From UBA1268 sp965662195 (GTDB taxonomy: Bacteria; Planctomycetota; Planctomycetia; Pirellulales; UBA1268): 64,000 nt of DNA. The notes beneath the pieces were generated by a model. It had not been told where the DNA came from. It ran no database searches and was given only the letters and a program-made list of their open reading frames with translations. The position numbers and the translations under genes are program-made. This document shows, in pieces, positions 35,501 through 44,052 of the stretch; position 1 is the first letter of the stretch; every line of letters starts with the position of its first letter. Location: the NCBI GenBank assembly GCA_965662195.1, contig CBFIHA010000003.1:25959-89958 (forward strand). Direction: 5' to 3'.

Positions 35501-36587
35501 GCCCGCAGCCTGGGAGCTTTACAACCTTGAAGCCGACCCCGGGGAACAGACGGATGTCGCGGCGCAGCACTCTGATATCGTCAAGCGACTCGCCGCCGCC
35601 TACGACACCTGGTGGCAAAGTGTGCAGCCCGATCTGGTGAACGAAGACCTCGACGGGCCAGATGAAAATCCTTTTCGAACGGCCTACTGGCAGCAGTTCG
35701 CCCCCCGGCCGACGCTTGAGGACGTTGCCTATGGCAAGCACCCCAAACAAAAACTCCACTTCTGGAAGACTGCCGCCGCCACTGCTGAGCAGCCGGCACC
35801 GCTGTTGTTCTTTGTCCACGGCGGCGGCTGGGTCGCTGGCAATCGCCTGAGTGGCCTGACCGGCAACCTGCAGCCGGTGCTCGACGCCGGGATTTCGATT
35901 GCCTCGGTGGAGTACCGCTTCATCCAGGAGGCGATGGAGCAGGGGATTGAGCCGCCGGTGAAGGCCCCGCTGACCGATGCGGCCCGGGCGTTGCAGTTCG
36001 TCCGCAGCAAAGCGAGCCAGTGGCAGATCGACAAGCCGCGGGTGGTAGCTGCCGGTGGCTCAGCCGGTGCCTGCACCAGCCTCTGGCTGGCCTTTCATGA
36101 CGACCTGGCTGACCCGACCAGTGACGACCCCGTCGCCCGGGAGTCGACCCGGCTCGTCGGGGCGGCGGTGGTGGGCGCCCAGACAACGCTTGATCCAAAG
36201 CAAATGAAGGAGTGGACACCCAACAGCCGCTACGGCGGCCACGCCTTCGGCTTCATGCCGGGGGTGGATAAGCGAGACACGCAGTTTGCCCGCTTCCTGG
36301 TCGGCCGTGAGAAGATTCTGCCCTGGATCGACGAGTATTCACCCTACGCCCTGGTCTCGGCCGATGATCCGCCGGTCTGGCTTTTCTACCGAGGCCCGCC
36401 GGCCCTGGGACAGGAAGAGCAGGATCCGACCCACACCGCCAACTTCGGTGTCAAACTGAAGGAGCGGCTCGACGCCGTGGAGGTTCCCTGCGAGCTGGTC
36501 TATCCCGGTGCGACAGACGTGAGTCATGCCAGCCTCCCGGAGGCGGTCATTGGCCTGCTCAAGCCAACGGCTGCGAGTGCCAACTGA
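32565..36587 (+). CDS. Sulfatase - sulfatase - alpha/beta-hydrolase (esterase) triple fusion
   Basis: 1340 residues carrying three complete catalytic modules. Signal peptide VAFLAASVVWAWSLNPATAA. Sulfatase 1 (about 30-530): VVVILADDMGFSDLGCYG, formylglycine motif C78-W-P-T-R, SGKWHVDGE, LCLSDNGGSAE. A flexible K/Q/P/A linker (about 535-580) follows. Sulfatase 2 (about 587-1030): IIYVMTDDQGYGDVGSHGN, C638-A-P-T-R, IFGKWHLGDED, FSTDNGSAAGS. The C-terminal hydrolase (about 1045-1338) has the oxyanion HGGGW (H1085) and nucleophile GGSAG (S1166), as in acetyl-xylan/arylformamidase-type esterases. One chain could remove two sulfates and an acyl group from the same glycan. It is the third gene of the sulfatase cluster; a sulfatase gene follows 38 bases later. 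Confidence 0.93.
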   Translation: MFDWLSRTAAVAFLAASVVWAWSLNPATAAPPNVVVILADDMGFSDLGCYGSEIETPAFDRLAHNGLRFTQGYNTARCWPTRGALLTGYYAQSIRRDSMPGVKGGNGTGRPAWARLLPELLAPAGYRSYHSGKWHVDGEPLKQGFVHSLRIEGGQNDFFDPAGVTVDGQPLAGGDDFYVTTAVGDHAAACLKEHARQHAGTPFFSYVAFTAPHFPLQAPQALIAKYRDRYQAGWDVVQQARYERLVQRGIVAAPLAPMERDLGPPYAFPDAIKQLGPGEVNRPLPWNELTPEQQAFQATKMAIHAAMIDAMDQAVGAVIRQLEAMDALDNTLILCLSDNGGSAEIMVRGKGHDQSLPAGSSGTYLCLGPGWSSCANTPFRRHKTWVHEGGIATSWIAHWPRGITSRRALREQPVHVIDVVPTVLELAGIEPAAEHAGKPAPPLQGRSFAACLTNPEAPPPHETLWWCHDGHRAVRQGDWKLVAAKRKPWELYDLSRDRTELQDLAAAHPARVKQLEQAWQAIAAENLRLAGLDGKLKQQASQPRKKQPNPPQPAAKPAPPAPVRAEPAAKKLVARGTAAVVTTKRLTGRRPNIIYVMTDDQGYGDVGSHGNSVLKTPQLDRLRNESVRLTEFHVSPTCAPTRAALMTGRHEFRSGVTHTIHERERLALSATTLPQLLKTAGYTSGIFGKWHLGDEDAYQPGQRGFDRVFIHGAGGIGQSYPGSCGDVPNNRYFNPIIRSDGRFVQTRGYCTDVFFREAEQWIEACQQKDQPFFCYLVTNAPHAPYIPPASGDEAYRKLLKEAGFTNAKQLSRVAPFYAMIQNIDANMGRLLKKIDELGLAEDTLIVFSTDNGSAAGSSVFNAGMRGAKNSPYRGGTRVPAFWRWPGTLPQGVDLPQHTAHVDVLPTICEIAGVTLPADLTEKLEGRSLVPLLLDQDAAWPDRPLVTHRGRWERGQAAAHAFDHCRLREGRWSLVNTQNKPAAWELYNLEADPGEQTDVAAQHSDIVKRLAAAYDTWWQSVQPDLVNEDLDGPDENPFRTAYWQQFAPRPTLEDVAYGKHPKQKLHFWKTAAATAEQPAPLLFFVHGGGWVAGNRLSGLTGNLQPVLDAGISIASVEYRFIQEAMEQGIEPPVKAPLTDAARALQFVRSKASQWQIDKPRVVAAGGSAGACTSLWLAFHDDLADPTSDDPVARESTRLVGAAVVGAQTTLDPKQMKEWTPNSRYGGHAFGFMPGVDKRDTQFARFLVGREKILPWIDEYSPYALVSADDPPVWLFYRGPPALGQEEQDPTHTANFGVKLKERLDAVEVPCELVYPGATDVSHASLPEAVIGLLKPTAASAN

Positions 36588-36625
36588 ACAACGCTCAACG
36601 AGCAAGACCCCGGAGATGATGTCCG

Positions 36626-38158
36626 ATGACGAGAGTGCTCAATCGAGGGATCGGCCTGTGTCTGCTGGCCGTGGCCTTTTTTGCCATGGATGCTGGTGCC
36701 GACGAGCCGCGGCGGCCCAACATTCTTTACATCATCACGGATGACCAGTCGCCATTCGACTTTTCGTTTTACAACCCAGCCGCGACGCTCGACGCCCCGG
36801 TGATCGAGCGGCTGGCGGCCGAGGGGATGGTCTTTGATGCGGCCTACCAGATGGGCTCGTTCTCCGGGGCGGTCTGTACCCCGAGCCGGCACATGCTGAT
36901 GAGCGGCCGCACGGTCTGGCACCTGCCGATCGGCCCGAACATGCCACGGCGAAAGAAGGGGCAGCCCCAGAAGCCGTACGCCCCGCCGCATTGTCCACCG
37001 AGGCTTGAGTCGAGCACGCTGGCGGCGATCTTCAATGCTGCCGGTTATGACACGATGCGAACCTGCAAAACCGGCAACAGTTACGAAGGGGCAAACCGCC
37101 AATTCACGGTCCGGCATGATGCCGGCAAGCGGGGTGGCACCCACGAGACCGGCAGCGGCTGGCATGGCGATCAGGTGCTGCACTATCTCACTGAGCGGGA
37201 GCGAACCGGCGACACCGATCCGTTCCTGATCTATTTCGGGTTTTCCCACCCGCACGACACCCGCGACGGTACGCCGGAACTGTTGGAGAAATACGGGGCA
37301 ACCAACCATGCTGACGCTACCAGCCTGCCAGCCGGTAACTCCAAGCAACCGCCGTTACCGCCCAACTGGCTGCCGCAGCATCCCTTCGACCATGGCCACC
37401 TGGATGTCCGCGATGAGGTGGCCGCCAGCGGCGTCTGGAAGAACCGTGACGAACAGACGATCCGCAACGAACTCGGCCGGGAATATGCCTGTAGCGAGAA
37501 CATCGACCGGCAGATCGGCCGGGTGCTCGACAGGCTGGCGGCACTGGGTGAACTCGACAACACCTGGATCTTCTACACCTCCGACCATGGCATCGCCATT
37601 GGCCGCCACGGGCTGCAGGGCAAGCAGAACCTCTACGAGCACACCTGGCGGGTGCCGTTCATCGTCAAGGGCCCGGGGGTGAAGCCGGCCAGCCGGGTGC
37701 CGGGCAACATCTACCTTGGCGACTCGCTGGCCACGCTCTGCGACATCGCAGGCATCAAGCCCCCCGAGACCAACGAAGGGACGAGTTTTCTGCCGGTGCT
37801 CCAGGGCCGGCAGCAGACGGTTCGTGACACGCTGTACGGTGTCTACTGCGGCGGCCAGAAGCCGGGCATGCGGAGCGTGCGGCGGGGTGACTGGAAGCTG
37901 ATCAAGTACGAGTCGGCCACCGGGGGCCTGCACACGCAACTGTTCAACCTCCGGGACAATCCCCATGAATTGCTGGAGGAACACCATGCTGCCGAGGTGG
38001 CACCGCAGTTGCTTTCGGCTCCGGCCGCGACACAGCGAAACCTCGCCGACGATCCTGCCCATGAACGCCAGCGGCAGGAATTGGAGGCACTGCTGCTGGC
38101 CGAGATGCAGCGGCACGACGATCCTTACCGGTTTTCCGACCAGCCCGCCAAGGAGTGA
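36626..38158 (+). CDS. Sulfatase, exported
   Basis: 510 residues. Signal peptide GIGLCLLAVAFFAMDAGA. Type I sulfatase: ILYIITDDQSPFDFSFYN (metal aspartates), formylglycine motif C84-T-P-S-R in AVCTPSRHMLMSGR, RTCKTGNSYEGANRQF in place of the usual GKWH region, IYFGFSHPHD, WIFYTSDHGIAIGRHGLQGK (metal Asp-His) and a C-terminal RRGDWKLIKY. It hydrolyses a sulfate ester, probably on a polysaccharide, outside the cytoplasm. A formylglycine-generating enzyme or anSME would be needed and is not in the window. The next gene starts 5 bases after its stop, with AAGGAG inside the end of this gene. Confidence 0.94.
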   Translation: MTRVLNRGIGLCLLAVAFFAMDAGADEPRRPNILYIITDDQSPFDFSFYNPAATLDAPVIERLAAEGMVFDAAYQMGSFSGAVCTPSRHMLMSGRTVWHLPIGPNMPRRKKGQPQKPYAPPHCPPRLESSTLAAIFNAAGYDTMRTCKTGNSYEGANRQFTVRHDAGKRGGTHETGSGWHGDQVLHYLTERERTGDTDPFLIYFGFSHPHDTRDGTPELLEKYGATNHADATSLPAGNSKQPPLPPNWLPQHPFDHGHLDVRDEVAASGVWKNRDEQTIRNELGREYACSENIDRQIGRVLDRLAALGELDNTWIFYTSDHGIAIGRHGLQGKQNLYEHTWRVPFIVKGPGVKPASRVPGNIYLGDSLATLCDIAGIKPPETNEGTSFLPVLQGRQQTVRDTLYGVYCGGQKPGMRSVRRGDWKLIKYESATGGLHTQLFNLRDNPHELLEEHHAAEVAPQLLSAPAATQRNLADDPAHERQRQELEALLLAEMQRHDDPYRFSDQPAKE

Positions 38159-38163
38159 CACCG

Positions 38164-41100
38164 ATGCTACAGCCTGCCTGCCGACGCCTGGTCTTCATGT
38201 TGCCGGTGCTGCTAACCACCGTCTCGAGCAGCGTTGCGGAGGACTTTTCCGAGTATTCCTTGTTTCTCGAGACCGCCCCACGGCCCGCGGAGTGTGAGCC
38301 GGTGCCAACGACGCTGCCGCTGCAGCTCAAGCGGGGCGACCGGATCTGCCTGATCGGCAACACCCTGTTTGAGCGAGCGCAGCTGTTCGGGCAGGTGCCG
38401 GCGACAATTCAGGCCGGCTTTCCTGAGCATGAACTCGTCATCCGCACCCTCGCCTGGTCGGCTGATGAGGTCGATCTGATGCCCCGGCCGGAGAATTTTG
38501 CTGACCTAGAGCAGCATCTCTGCTACTCCAAGGCCGATGTCATTCTCGCGGCGTATGGCTTCAATGAGTCGTTCGCTGGTGAGCAGGGGCTGCCGGCGTT
38601 TCGCAACCGGCTTGCCAGCTTTCTTCAGCGGCTCAAGGCCAAGGCCTTCAATGGGGAGTCGGCCCCACGGATCGTGCTGGTTTCGCCGATTCCCAATGAA
38701 AATGTCACCGGGGTCGCAGCGGCCGATCAGAACAATGCAAACATTGCCCGCTACACCGCCGCCATGCGGGCGGTGGCCGCCGAGCAGCAGGTCGGCTTTG
38801 TTGACACCTTTGCGCCGCTGGTCGATTCGCTCGCCACACCGGGTAATCTGACGATCAACGGCTGTCACCTCTCGCAGGCTGGCTACGAGGTGTTCGCGAA
38901 GGCCCTGTTTCGGGGCTGCTTCAACCGCCAGCCGCCCGCTGTCAGCGAAGCCCTGCGGCTGGCGGTGGTCGATCTCGAACGGCAGTTCTTTCGTCGCTAC
39001 CGGCCCCTGAACACCTTCTATTACACCGGTGGCCGTAACAAACAGTACGGCTATCTCGACTTCCTGCCGGCGATGCGGAACTTCGAGATCATGTGCGGCA
39101 ATCGCGACCGCCGCATCTGGGATCTGGCCCACGGCCGTCCGGTCCCAGACACCATCGACGATACGAACCTACCCCAATTGCCGGCGGTCGATGAGACCCG
39201 CGGGGCCAACGAGTGGCTCCCGGCCGCTGAAGAACAAAAGGCCTTCAAGGTCGATCCCCGGTTTGAGGTGAACCTCTTTGCCGGTGAGGAGGAGTTTCCC
39301 GAGATTGCGAACCCCATCCAGGTCCGCTGGGATAGCCGGGGCCGGATGTGGGTCTGCACGTCGCAGGCCTACCCGCATGTCTACCCCGGCCAAGAGCCGG
39401 GAGACCGATTGGTGATCCTGGAAGACACCGACGGCGACGGAAGGGCCGACACCTCAAAGGTCTTTGCGGATGATCTGCATGTGCCGCTCTCTTTTGAGTT
39501 CGGCGATGGCGGGGTCTACGTCTCGGAGCAGCCCAACCTGACCTTCTTGGCCGACACCGACGGTGACGACCGGGCCGATGTTCACGAGGTGCTTCTCTCC
39601 GGGTTCGGCACCGAGGACTCCCACCACTCGCTGCACGACTTCATCTGGACCCCCGACGGGGCCCTGCTGTTTCGCGAGTCGGTTTTTCACCACAGCCAGG
39701 TGGAGACGCCTTACGGTCCCGTTCGGCAGCAGAACAGTGGCTGGTTCCGCTACCAGCCCCGGATCCACCGCCTGACCTCACTGGGCACCTACCCCAGCAC
39801 CAATCCCTGGGGCGTCACCTTCGACCCCTGGGGCAACCATGTGGCGAGCCACCCGATCTTCGCTGAGGCCTTTCATGCCCTCGACCCGCCGTATCCGCAG
39901 CAGCATGCGTCGCCGGTGGGCCTGCAGGCTTATTCGGGGACCTGCGGCCAGGCCTTTGTCGATGTGCCGGGCTTTCCGGCAGAGCTGCAGGGCGGCTTCA
40001 TCAAGGCCCGCTACAAGCCGACCAACCGAATTGAAATCCATCGCTGGGTCGAGCACGCCTTTGGTTACGACGAGCAGTATGCCGGCGATCTGATCTTCTC
40101 GACCAACCTCAGCTTCATCCCGGTCGACCTCCATTTCGGTCCTCGCGGGGCCCTCTACGTCGTCGACTGGTACAACCCGGTGAAGGGGCATGCCCAATAC
40201 TCACTGCGGGATTCCCGCCGCGATCGTGAGTCGGGGCGGATCTGGCGGGTGACGCCGAAAGCCGTCGCTGTGACACCGATGCCGGAGATCGCCGGGGCCA
40301 GCGAGCTGGGCCTGGCGGCCCTGCTGGGCCACCCAGAGTTCCGGGTCCGGTACCTGGCCACCCGCGAACTGGCCAGCCGCGACCGCGAGGCCGCTGCAGC
40401 AGCGATCGATGATTGGGTCGCTGATCTCGCTGCTGCTGATCCGATCCTGCTGCGGCACCGGGCTGAGGCGCTGGCCGCCTGCTCGACGATTGGCGTCATC
40501 CGGCCAGCGCTGCTGGTGGACCTCGCCGCCAGCGATGACCATCACGCCCGGGCGGCGGCGATCAGGCAGCTCCGGTTCTGGCATGCATCACTGCCCGATC
40601 GGCATGAGCTGCTTGGGCGGGCGGCGGCGGATGAGTCGGGGCTGGTCCGGCTGGAGGCGGCGATCGCCGCCAGTTGGATCGGCACGCCAGAGGCCCTGGA
40701 GGCGGTCATCGGTGTCTTCCGGCGGCCGCTGGGGGGGCATCTGGCCTATGCCGCCGTGGCCGCCTTGGAGTCGGCACCGCTGAAGCGGCACTGGGAGGGC
40801 GACCCGGCCAGCCCGGTGCCGGGTCTCCTCAAGCTGGCCCGCCGGTCGCTGGAGATCCGTGAGCCGCGGGCACGTGGGAAAGACCTTGCCTTTGACCGGC
40901 GGCCAGAGACGGTCGAGGTGCGGATTTCCTGCGCGCCCGAGCGGATGCTCTTTACCACCCAGCAGTTCCAGGTGCGACCGGGTCAGCCGGTGAAACTCAT
41001 CTTCACCAATCCCGATGCGACCGACCACAACCTGGTATTGGTTCGGCCCGGCGCGATGGCCGAGGTCGGCGCTGCCGCCAACGCAATGGCCCGGGATCCC

Positions 41101-41865
41101 AAAAATGCCACCAGCGACTTCATCCCGACGGACAAGCGGGACCTGATCATCGCGGCAACGCCGATGATCGGCCCGACGCGGAAGGCACTCGTGCACGTGC
41201 TCCGGCTCGAGGCGCCGACGGAGCCGGGGGTCTATCCCTATGTCTGCACCTTTCCCGGTCACTGGATCGTGATGAACGGCACGATGGTGGTTGCCCGCGA
41301 TGCCGCCGAGGCCGAGCGGCTGCTGGAGGCCTGCCGGCCGACGATCGTGAAGGCGTGGAAGCTCGAAGATTTTCCCGTGGTGAATCCGAGCCGTGATGAG
41401 GCGGCACTCTCGCGGGGGATGCACGCGTTTGCGAAAGCCCAATGCACCCAGTGCCATGTGGCGGCCGGCCATGGGGTCAACCTCGGGCCGAATCTGGTCA
41501 ACAGCGTCAAGAAACTCCGGGGCCGAGAACTGCTGGCCCACATGCTCGATCCCTCACTGAAAATCGATGACCAGTACCGCACGGTGCAGTTTGTCCTTGA
41601 TGACGGCCGGGTCGAGTCGGGAGTGGTGGCCGGCGAGACGGCAGCTGCCTGGAAGATCCGTACCAACCTGCTTGCGCCCGATGTGATCAAACTGCTTGCC
41701 AAGGCGTCGGTCGACGAGCGGGTGCCGTCGCAGGTCTCACCGATGCCGGCCGGGCTGCTCAACGTCCTGACGCATGAGGAGGTTCTCGATCTGGTCTCTT
41801 TTGTCGAGGCGGGCGACGGACTGCCACCGGGGCTCACGGCCCACGGGCTCCCAGCGCGGGACTGA
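38164..41865 (+). CDS. Five-domain redox protein: SGNH-like, dehydrogenase propeller, HEAT, cupredoxin, cytochrome c
   Basis: 1233 residues from the ATG at 38164 (AAGGAG 8 bases before it). Signal peptide LVFMLPVLLTTVSSSVA. Domains: SGNH/GDSL-like (about 50-260; DRICLIGNTLFER, AAYGFNESFAG, NGCHLSQAGYEV), PVC-type sugar-dehydrogenase propeller (about 350-695; NPIQVRWDSRGRMWVCTSQA, FGDGGVYVSEQP, LHFGPRGALYVVDWYNP), HEAT-like helices (about 700-890), a cupredoxin (about 920-1045; copper ligands H955, C1028, H1033 and a following Met) and a PVC cytochrome c (C1094-T-Q-C-H; SPMPAGLLNVLTHEEVLDLV). In the SGNH domain the catalytic Ser reads Thr (GNTL for GDSL) and the catalytic Asp reads Asn, so it may bind rather than cleave. 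The rest implies substrate oxidation with copper and heme transfer. Confidence 0.92.
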   Translation: MLQPACRRLVFMLPVLLTTVSSSVAEDFSEYSLFLETAPRPAECEPVPTTLPLQLKRGDRICLIGNTLFERAQLFGQVPATIQAGFPEHELVIRTLAWSADEVDLMPRPENFADLEQHLCYSKADVILAAYGFNESFAGEQGLPAFRNRLASFLQRLKAKAFNGESAPRIVLVSPIPNENVTGVAAADQNNANIARYTAAMRAVAAEQQVGFVDTFAPLVDSLATPGNLTINGCHLSQAGYEVFAKALFRGCFNRQPPAVSEALRLAVVDLERQFFRRYRPLNTFYYTGGRNKQYGYLDFLPAMRNFEIMCGNRDRRIWDLAHGRPVPDTIDDTNLPQLPAVDETRGANEWLPAAEEQKAFKVDPRFEVNLFAGEEEFPEIANPIQVRWDSRGRMWVCTSQAYPHVYPGQEPGDRLVILEDTDGDGRADTSKVFADDLHVPLSFEFGDGGVYVSEQPNLTFLADTDGDDRADVHEVLLSGFGTEDSHHSLHDFIWTPDGALLFRESVFHHSQVETPYGPVRQQNSGWFRYQPRIHRLTSLGTYPSTNPWGVTFDPWGNHVASHPIFAEAFHALDPPYPQQHASPVGLQAYSGTCGQAFVDVPGFPAELQGGFIKARYKPTNRIEIHRWVEHAFGYDEQYAGDLIFSTNLSFIPVDLHFGPRGALYVVDWYNPVKGHAQYSLRDSRRDRESGRIWRVTPKAVAVTPMPEIAGASELGLAALLGHPEFRVRYLATRELASRDREAAAAAIDDWVADLAAADPILLRHRAEALAACSTIGVIRPALLVDLAASDDHHARAAAIRQLRFWHASLPDRHELLGRAAADESGLVRLEAAIAASWIGTPEALEAVIGVFRRPLGGHLAYAAVAALESAPLKRHWEGDPASPVPGLLKLARRSLEIREPRARGKDLAFDRRPETVEVRISCAPERMLFTTQQFQVRPGQPVKLIFTNPDATDHNLVLVRPGAMAEVGAAANAMARDPKNATSDFIPTDKRDLIIAATPMIGPTRKALVHVLRLEAPTEPGVYPYVCTFPGHWIVMNGTMVVARDAAEAERLLEACRPTIVKAWKLEDFPVVNPSRDEAALSRGMHAFAKAQCTQCHVAAGHGVNLGPNLVNSVKKLRGRELLAHMLDPSLKIDDQYRTVQFVLDDGRVESGVVAGETAAAWKIRTNLLAPDVIKLLAKASVDERVPSQVSPMPAGLLNVLTHEEVLDLVSFVEAGDGLPPGLTAHGLPARD

Positions 41866-41959
41866 ATCGGACGGTACTCGCGGTCCGGCCCGGTTCGGGT
41901 AGACTTCCGCACGCACCGGCGTGGTGGTGGGAGATCCGGGGCAGGAAGGGGCGTCATCG

Positions 41960-42220
41960 ATGGCATCAGATCAGCATCAAAATCCCCTGGGACGGTCCGG
42001 GTCCCGGAATCGCCGGATTGGCCTGGCACTGTTCGCCGTCTACGTGCTGCTCTACGTCGGCTTCATGGGCATCGTGCTGTTCCAGCCCGATGCACTCTCG
42101 TGGCGGCCCTTCGGCGGGGTGAATCTGGCCATCGCCTACGGCATGGTCCTGATTGCCGCCGCCTTCATCCTGGCGGTCCTGTACATGGTTGCCTGCCGGC
42201 GCCGGACCCCTGACGCCTGA
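41960..42220 (+). CDS. DUF485 membrane protein (symporter partner)
   Basis: 86 residues from the ATG at 41960; AGGAAGG precedes it. Two transmembrane helices: IGLALFAVYVLLYVGFMGIV and LAIAYGMVLIAAAFILAVLY, joined by a short loop with the DUF485 pattern (F-P-D, FGGVNLAIAYGMVLI). DUF485 proteins such as YjcH are encoded beside ActP-type acetate symporters, and the symporter starts 23 bases downstream. It may help assembly or activity of that carrier. The gene begins about 94 bases after the five-domain redox gene. Confidence 0.9.
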   Translation: MASDQHQNPLGRSGSRNRRIGLALFAVYVLLYVGFMGIVLFQPDALSWRPFGGVNLAIAYGMVLIAAAFILAVLYMVACRRRTPDA

Positions 42221-42243
42221 TTTTTCCCGCCGCGGAACCGACC

Positions 42244-44004
42244 ATGCTCTACGACTCCTCCCCGGTTGCCATCGCCATCTTTGCTGCCTTTGTGGTCGGC
42301 GTGGTGGCGTTCTCATTTTGGCTTGGCCGGAAGGGCCAATCGGCCACGGGTTATTACGCCGCCCACGGGCAGATTCACTGGTTCGTCAACGGTATTGCCT
42401 TCGCTGGCGACTATCTTTCGGCCGCCTCGTTTCTCGGCATCTGCGGCATGATCGCCTTCTATGGCTACGACGGCTTTCTCTATTCAATCGGCTTTCTGGC
42501 CGGCTGGATCGTCGCGCTGTTTGTCATTGCCGAACCGATCAAGGCGCTGGGGAAGTTCACCTTTGCCGACGCCCTCGATGCCCGTTTCAACAGCCGGGGC
42601 ATCAAGCTGGCCGTGGCGGTGTCGACACTGGTGGTGAGCGTCTTCTATCTCATTCCGCAGATGGTCGGCGCGGGGCACCTGATCGTGCCGTTGCTTGGCC
42701 TGCCCTATGCCGCCGGAGTGATCCTGGTGGGGGTGGCGGTGACCCTGATCGTCGTCACCGCCGGAATGGTCTCGACCACCTGGGTCCAGTTCATCAAGGG
42801 TGGCCTGCTGGTCTTTTTCTGCGGGATCCTGGTGCTGCTGATCCTCAACCGCGGCCTGCTGGTCAATGCCGGCCGGAGCAGTGCTGTGAATCTCACACCG
42901 CAGGTGCGGACGGTCACACCGGCCGGTCAGGTGTTGATCAATGGCCAGCCCCAGTCCCGGGAGAACGACCTGCGGCCCGTCGGCACGCTCCATGCGTTAC
43001 CCGAACGCTACGGGGAGGCCCGCTCGACCGGACCGCTGCGGCCGCTGGAATACCTGTCGACACTCGAGGACTCACAGATCATCACCTGGTCGGCCCGGCG
43101 GCACAGTGACGAGGCCGGCAGTCACACCACCTACACGCCGACCGTGCGGGAGGGCCGCGATCTGCTCAAGCCTGGCGGCTACTTTAAGGGCCTTTCCAGC
43201 GGCAAGCTTACCGACCAGCTCGACTTCGCCAGCCTGATGCTGGCCCTGTTTTGTGGCACGGCGTCGTTGCCACACATTCTGATTCGCTACTACACCGTCA
43301 AGGATGCCGATGCCGCCCGCAAGAGCACCGTGGTGGGGATTGCGGCAATCGGCGGCTTTTACGTGCTCACCCTCTACCTGGGGCTGGGGGCGATGACCAG
43401 CGGTGCCCTCGACCCGACCAGTTCGAACATGGCGGCGCCGCTGCTGGCCAAGTCGTTTGGTGAAACCCTCTTTGCGGTGATCTCGGCGATTGCCTTCACC
43501 ACGGTGCTGGGCACGGTCAGCGGCCTGATCATGGCCGGCAGCGGGGCGGTGGCTCATGATCTGGTCGAGAACTGCTGGGGTCTGCAGATGACTGATCACG
43601 AGAAGGTCCGGGCCGGAAAGATCGCCGCGGTTGGCCTGGGGATCATCGCCATGGCCCTCGGGATCCTGTTCAAAAACTTCAACGTGAGTTTTCTCGTCGG
43701 CTGGGCCTTCCACATTGCCGCCAGCGCCAACCTGCCGGCGCTGGTGATGCTGCTGTTTTGGCCCCGAACGACCAAGCAGGGCATCACCGTGGCCGTGACG
43801 GTCGGCATGCTCGCGTCACTCGGCTGGATTCTGCTCTCAGCCGACACCTTCGAGAAGGTCTACGGCCTCGCCCGGGCCGACTCACCGATGCCCTTCAGCC
43901 AGCCGGGCCTCGTGACGATCCCGCTCGGCTTTCTGGTGTTGGTGGTGGTCTCGCTGCTTTCACCACCGCCGGCCGGTGCCCCGGCGAGCAGCCGGCTGGA
44001 ATAG
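42244..44004 (+). CDS. Sodium:solute symporter, acetate permease (ActP) type
   Basis: 586 residues with roughly 13 transmembrane helices. SSS-family landmarks: FWLGRKGQSATGYYAAHGQIHW, NGIAFAGDYLSAASFLGICG, GFLAGWIVALFVIAEPIK, GKFTFADALDARF, VSTTWVQFIKG, TASLPHILIRYYTVKDADAARKS and ISAIAFTTVLGTVSGLI. A large loop insertion (about 215-315) with short polar repeats lies between two helices, as in ActP proteins. It imports acetate or a related short carboxylate with Na+. A DUF485 gene is 23 bases upstream. The esterase domain at 35.8-36.6 kb could supply acetate; the link is inference. It converges with the XRE-cupin gene. Confidence 0.92.
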   Translation: MLYDSSPVAIAIFAAFVVGVVAFSFWLGRKGQSATGYYAAHGQIHWFVNGIAFAGDYLSAASFLGICGMIAFYGYDGFLYSIGFLAGWIVALFVIAEPIKALGKFTFADALDARFNSRGIKLAVAVSTLVVSVFYLIPQMVGAGHLIVPLLGLPYAAGVILVGVAVTLIVVTAGMVSTTWVQFIKGGLLVFFCGILVLLILNRGLLVNAGRSSAVNLTPQVRTVTPAGQVLINGQPQSRENDLRPVGTLHALPERYGEARSTGPLRPLEYLSTLEDSQIITWSARRHSDEAGSHTTYTPTVREGRDLLKPGGYFKGLSSGKLTDQLDFASLMLALFCGTASLPHILIRYYTVKDADAARKSTVVGIAAIGGFYVLTLYLGLGAMTSGALDPTSSNMAAPLLAKSFGETLFAVISAIAFTTVLGTVSGLIMAGSGAVAHDLVENCWGLQMTDHEKVRAGKIAAVGLGIIAMALGILFKNFNVSFLVGWAFHIAASANLPALVMLLFWPRTTKQGITVAVTVGMLASLGWILLSADTFEKVYGLARADSPMPFSQPGLVTIPLGFLVLVVVSLLSPPPAGAPASSRLE

Positions 44005-44052
44005 TCGGCCACTCAAGGGTGTGGCCCCATGGAGGGCTTTTTCCACGGACAG

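Noticed and set aside
42153..43109. 318-codon plus-strand frame overlapping the symporter start
   Set aside because: Out of frame with the symporter, which has clear SSS-family motifs; the alternative product is low complexity.
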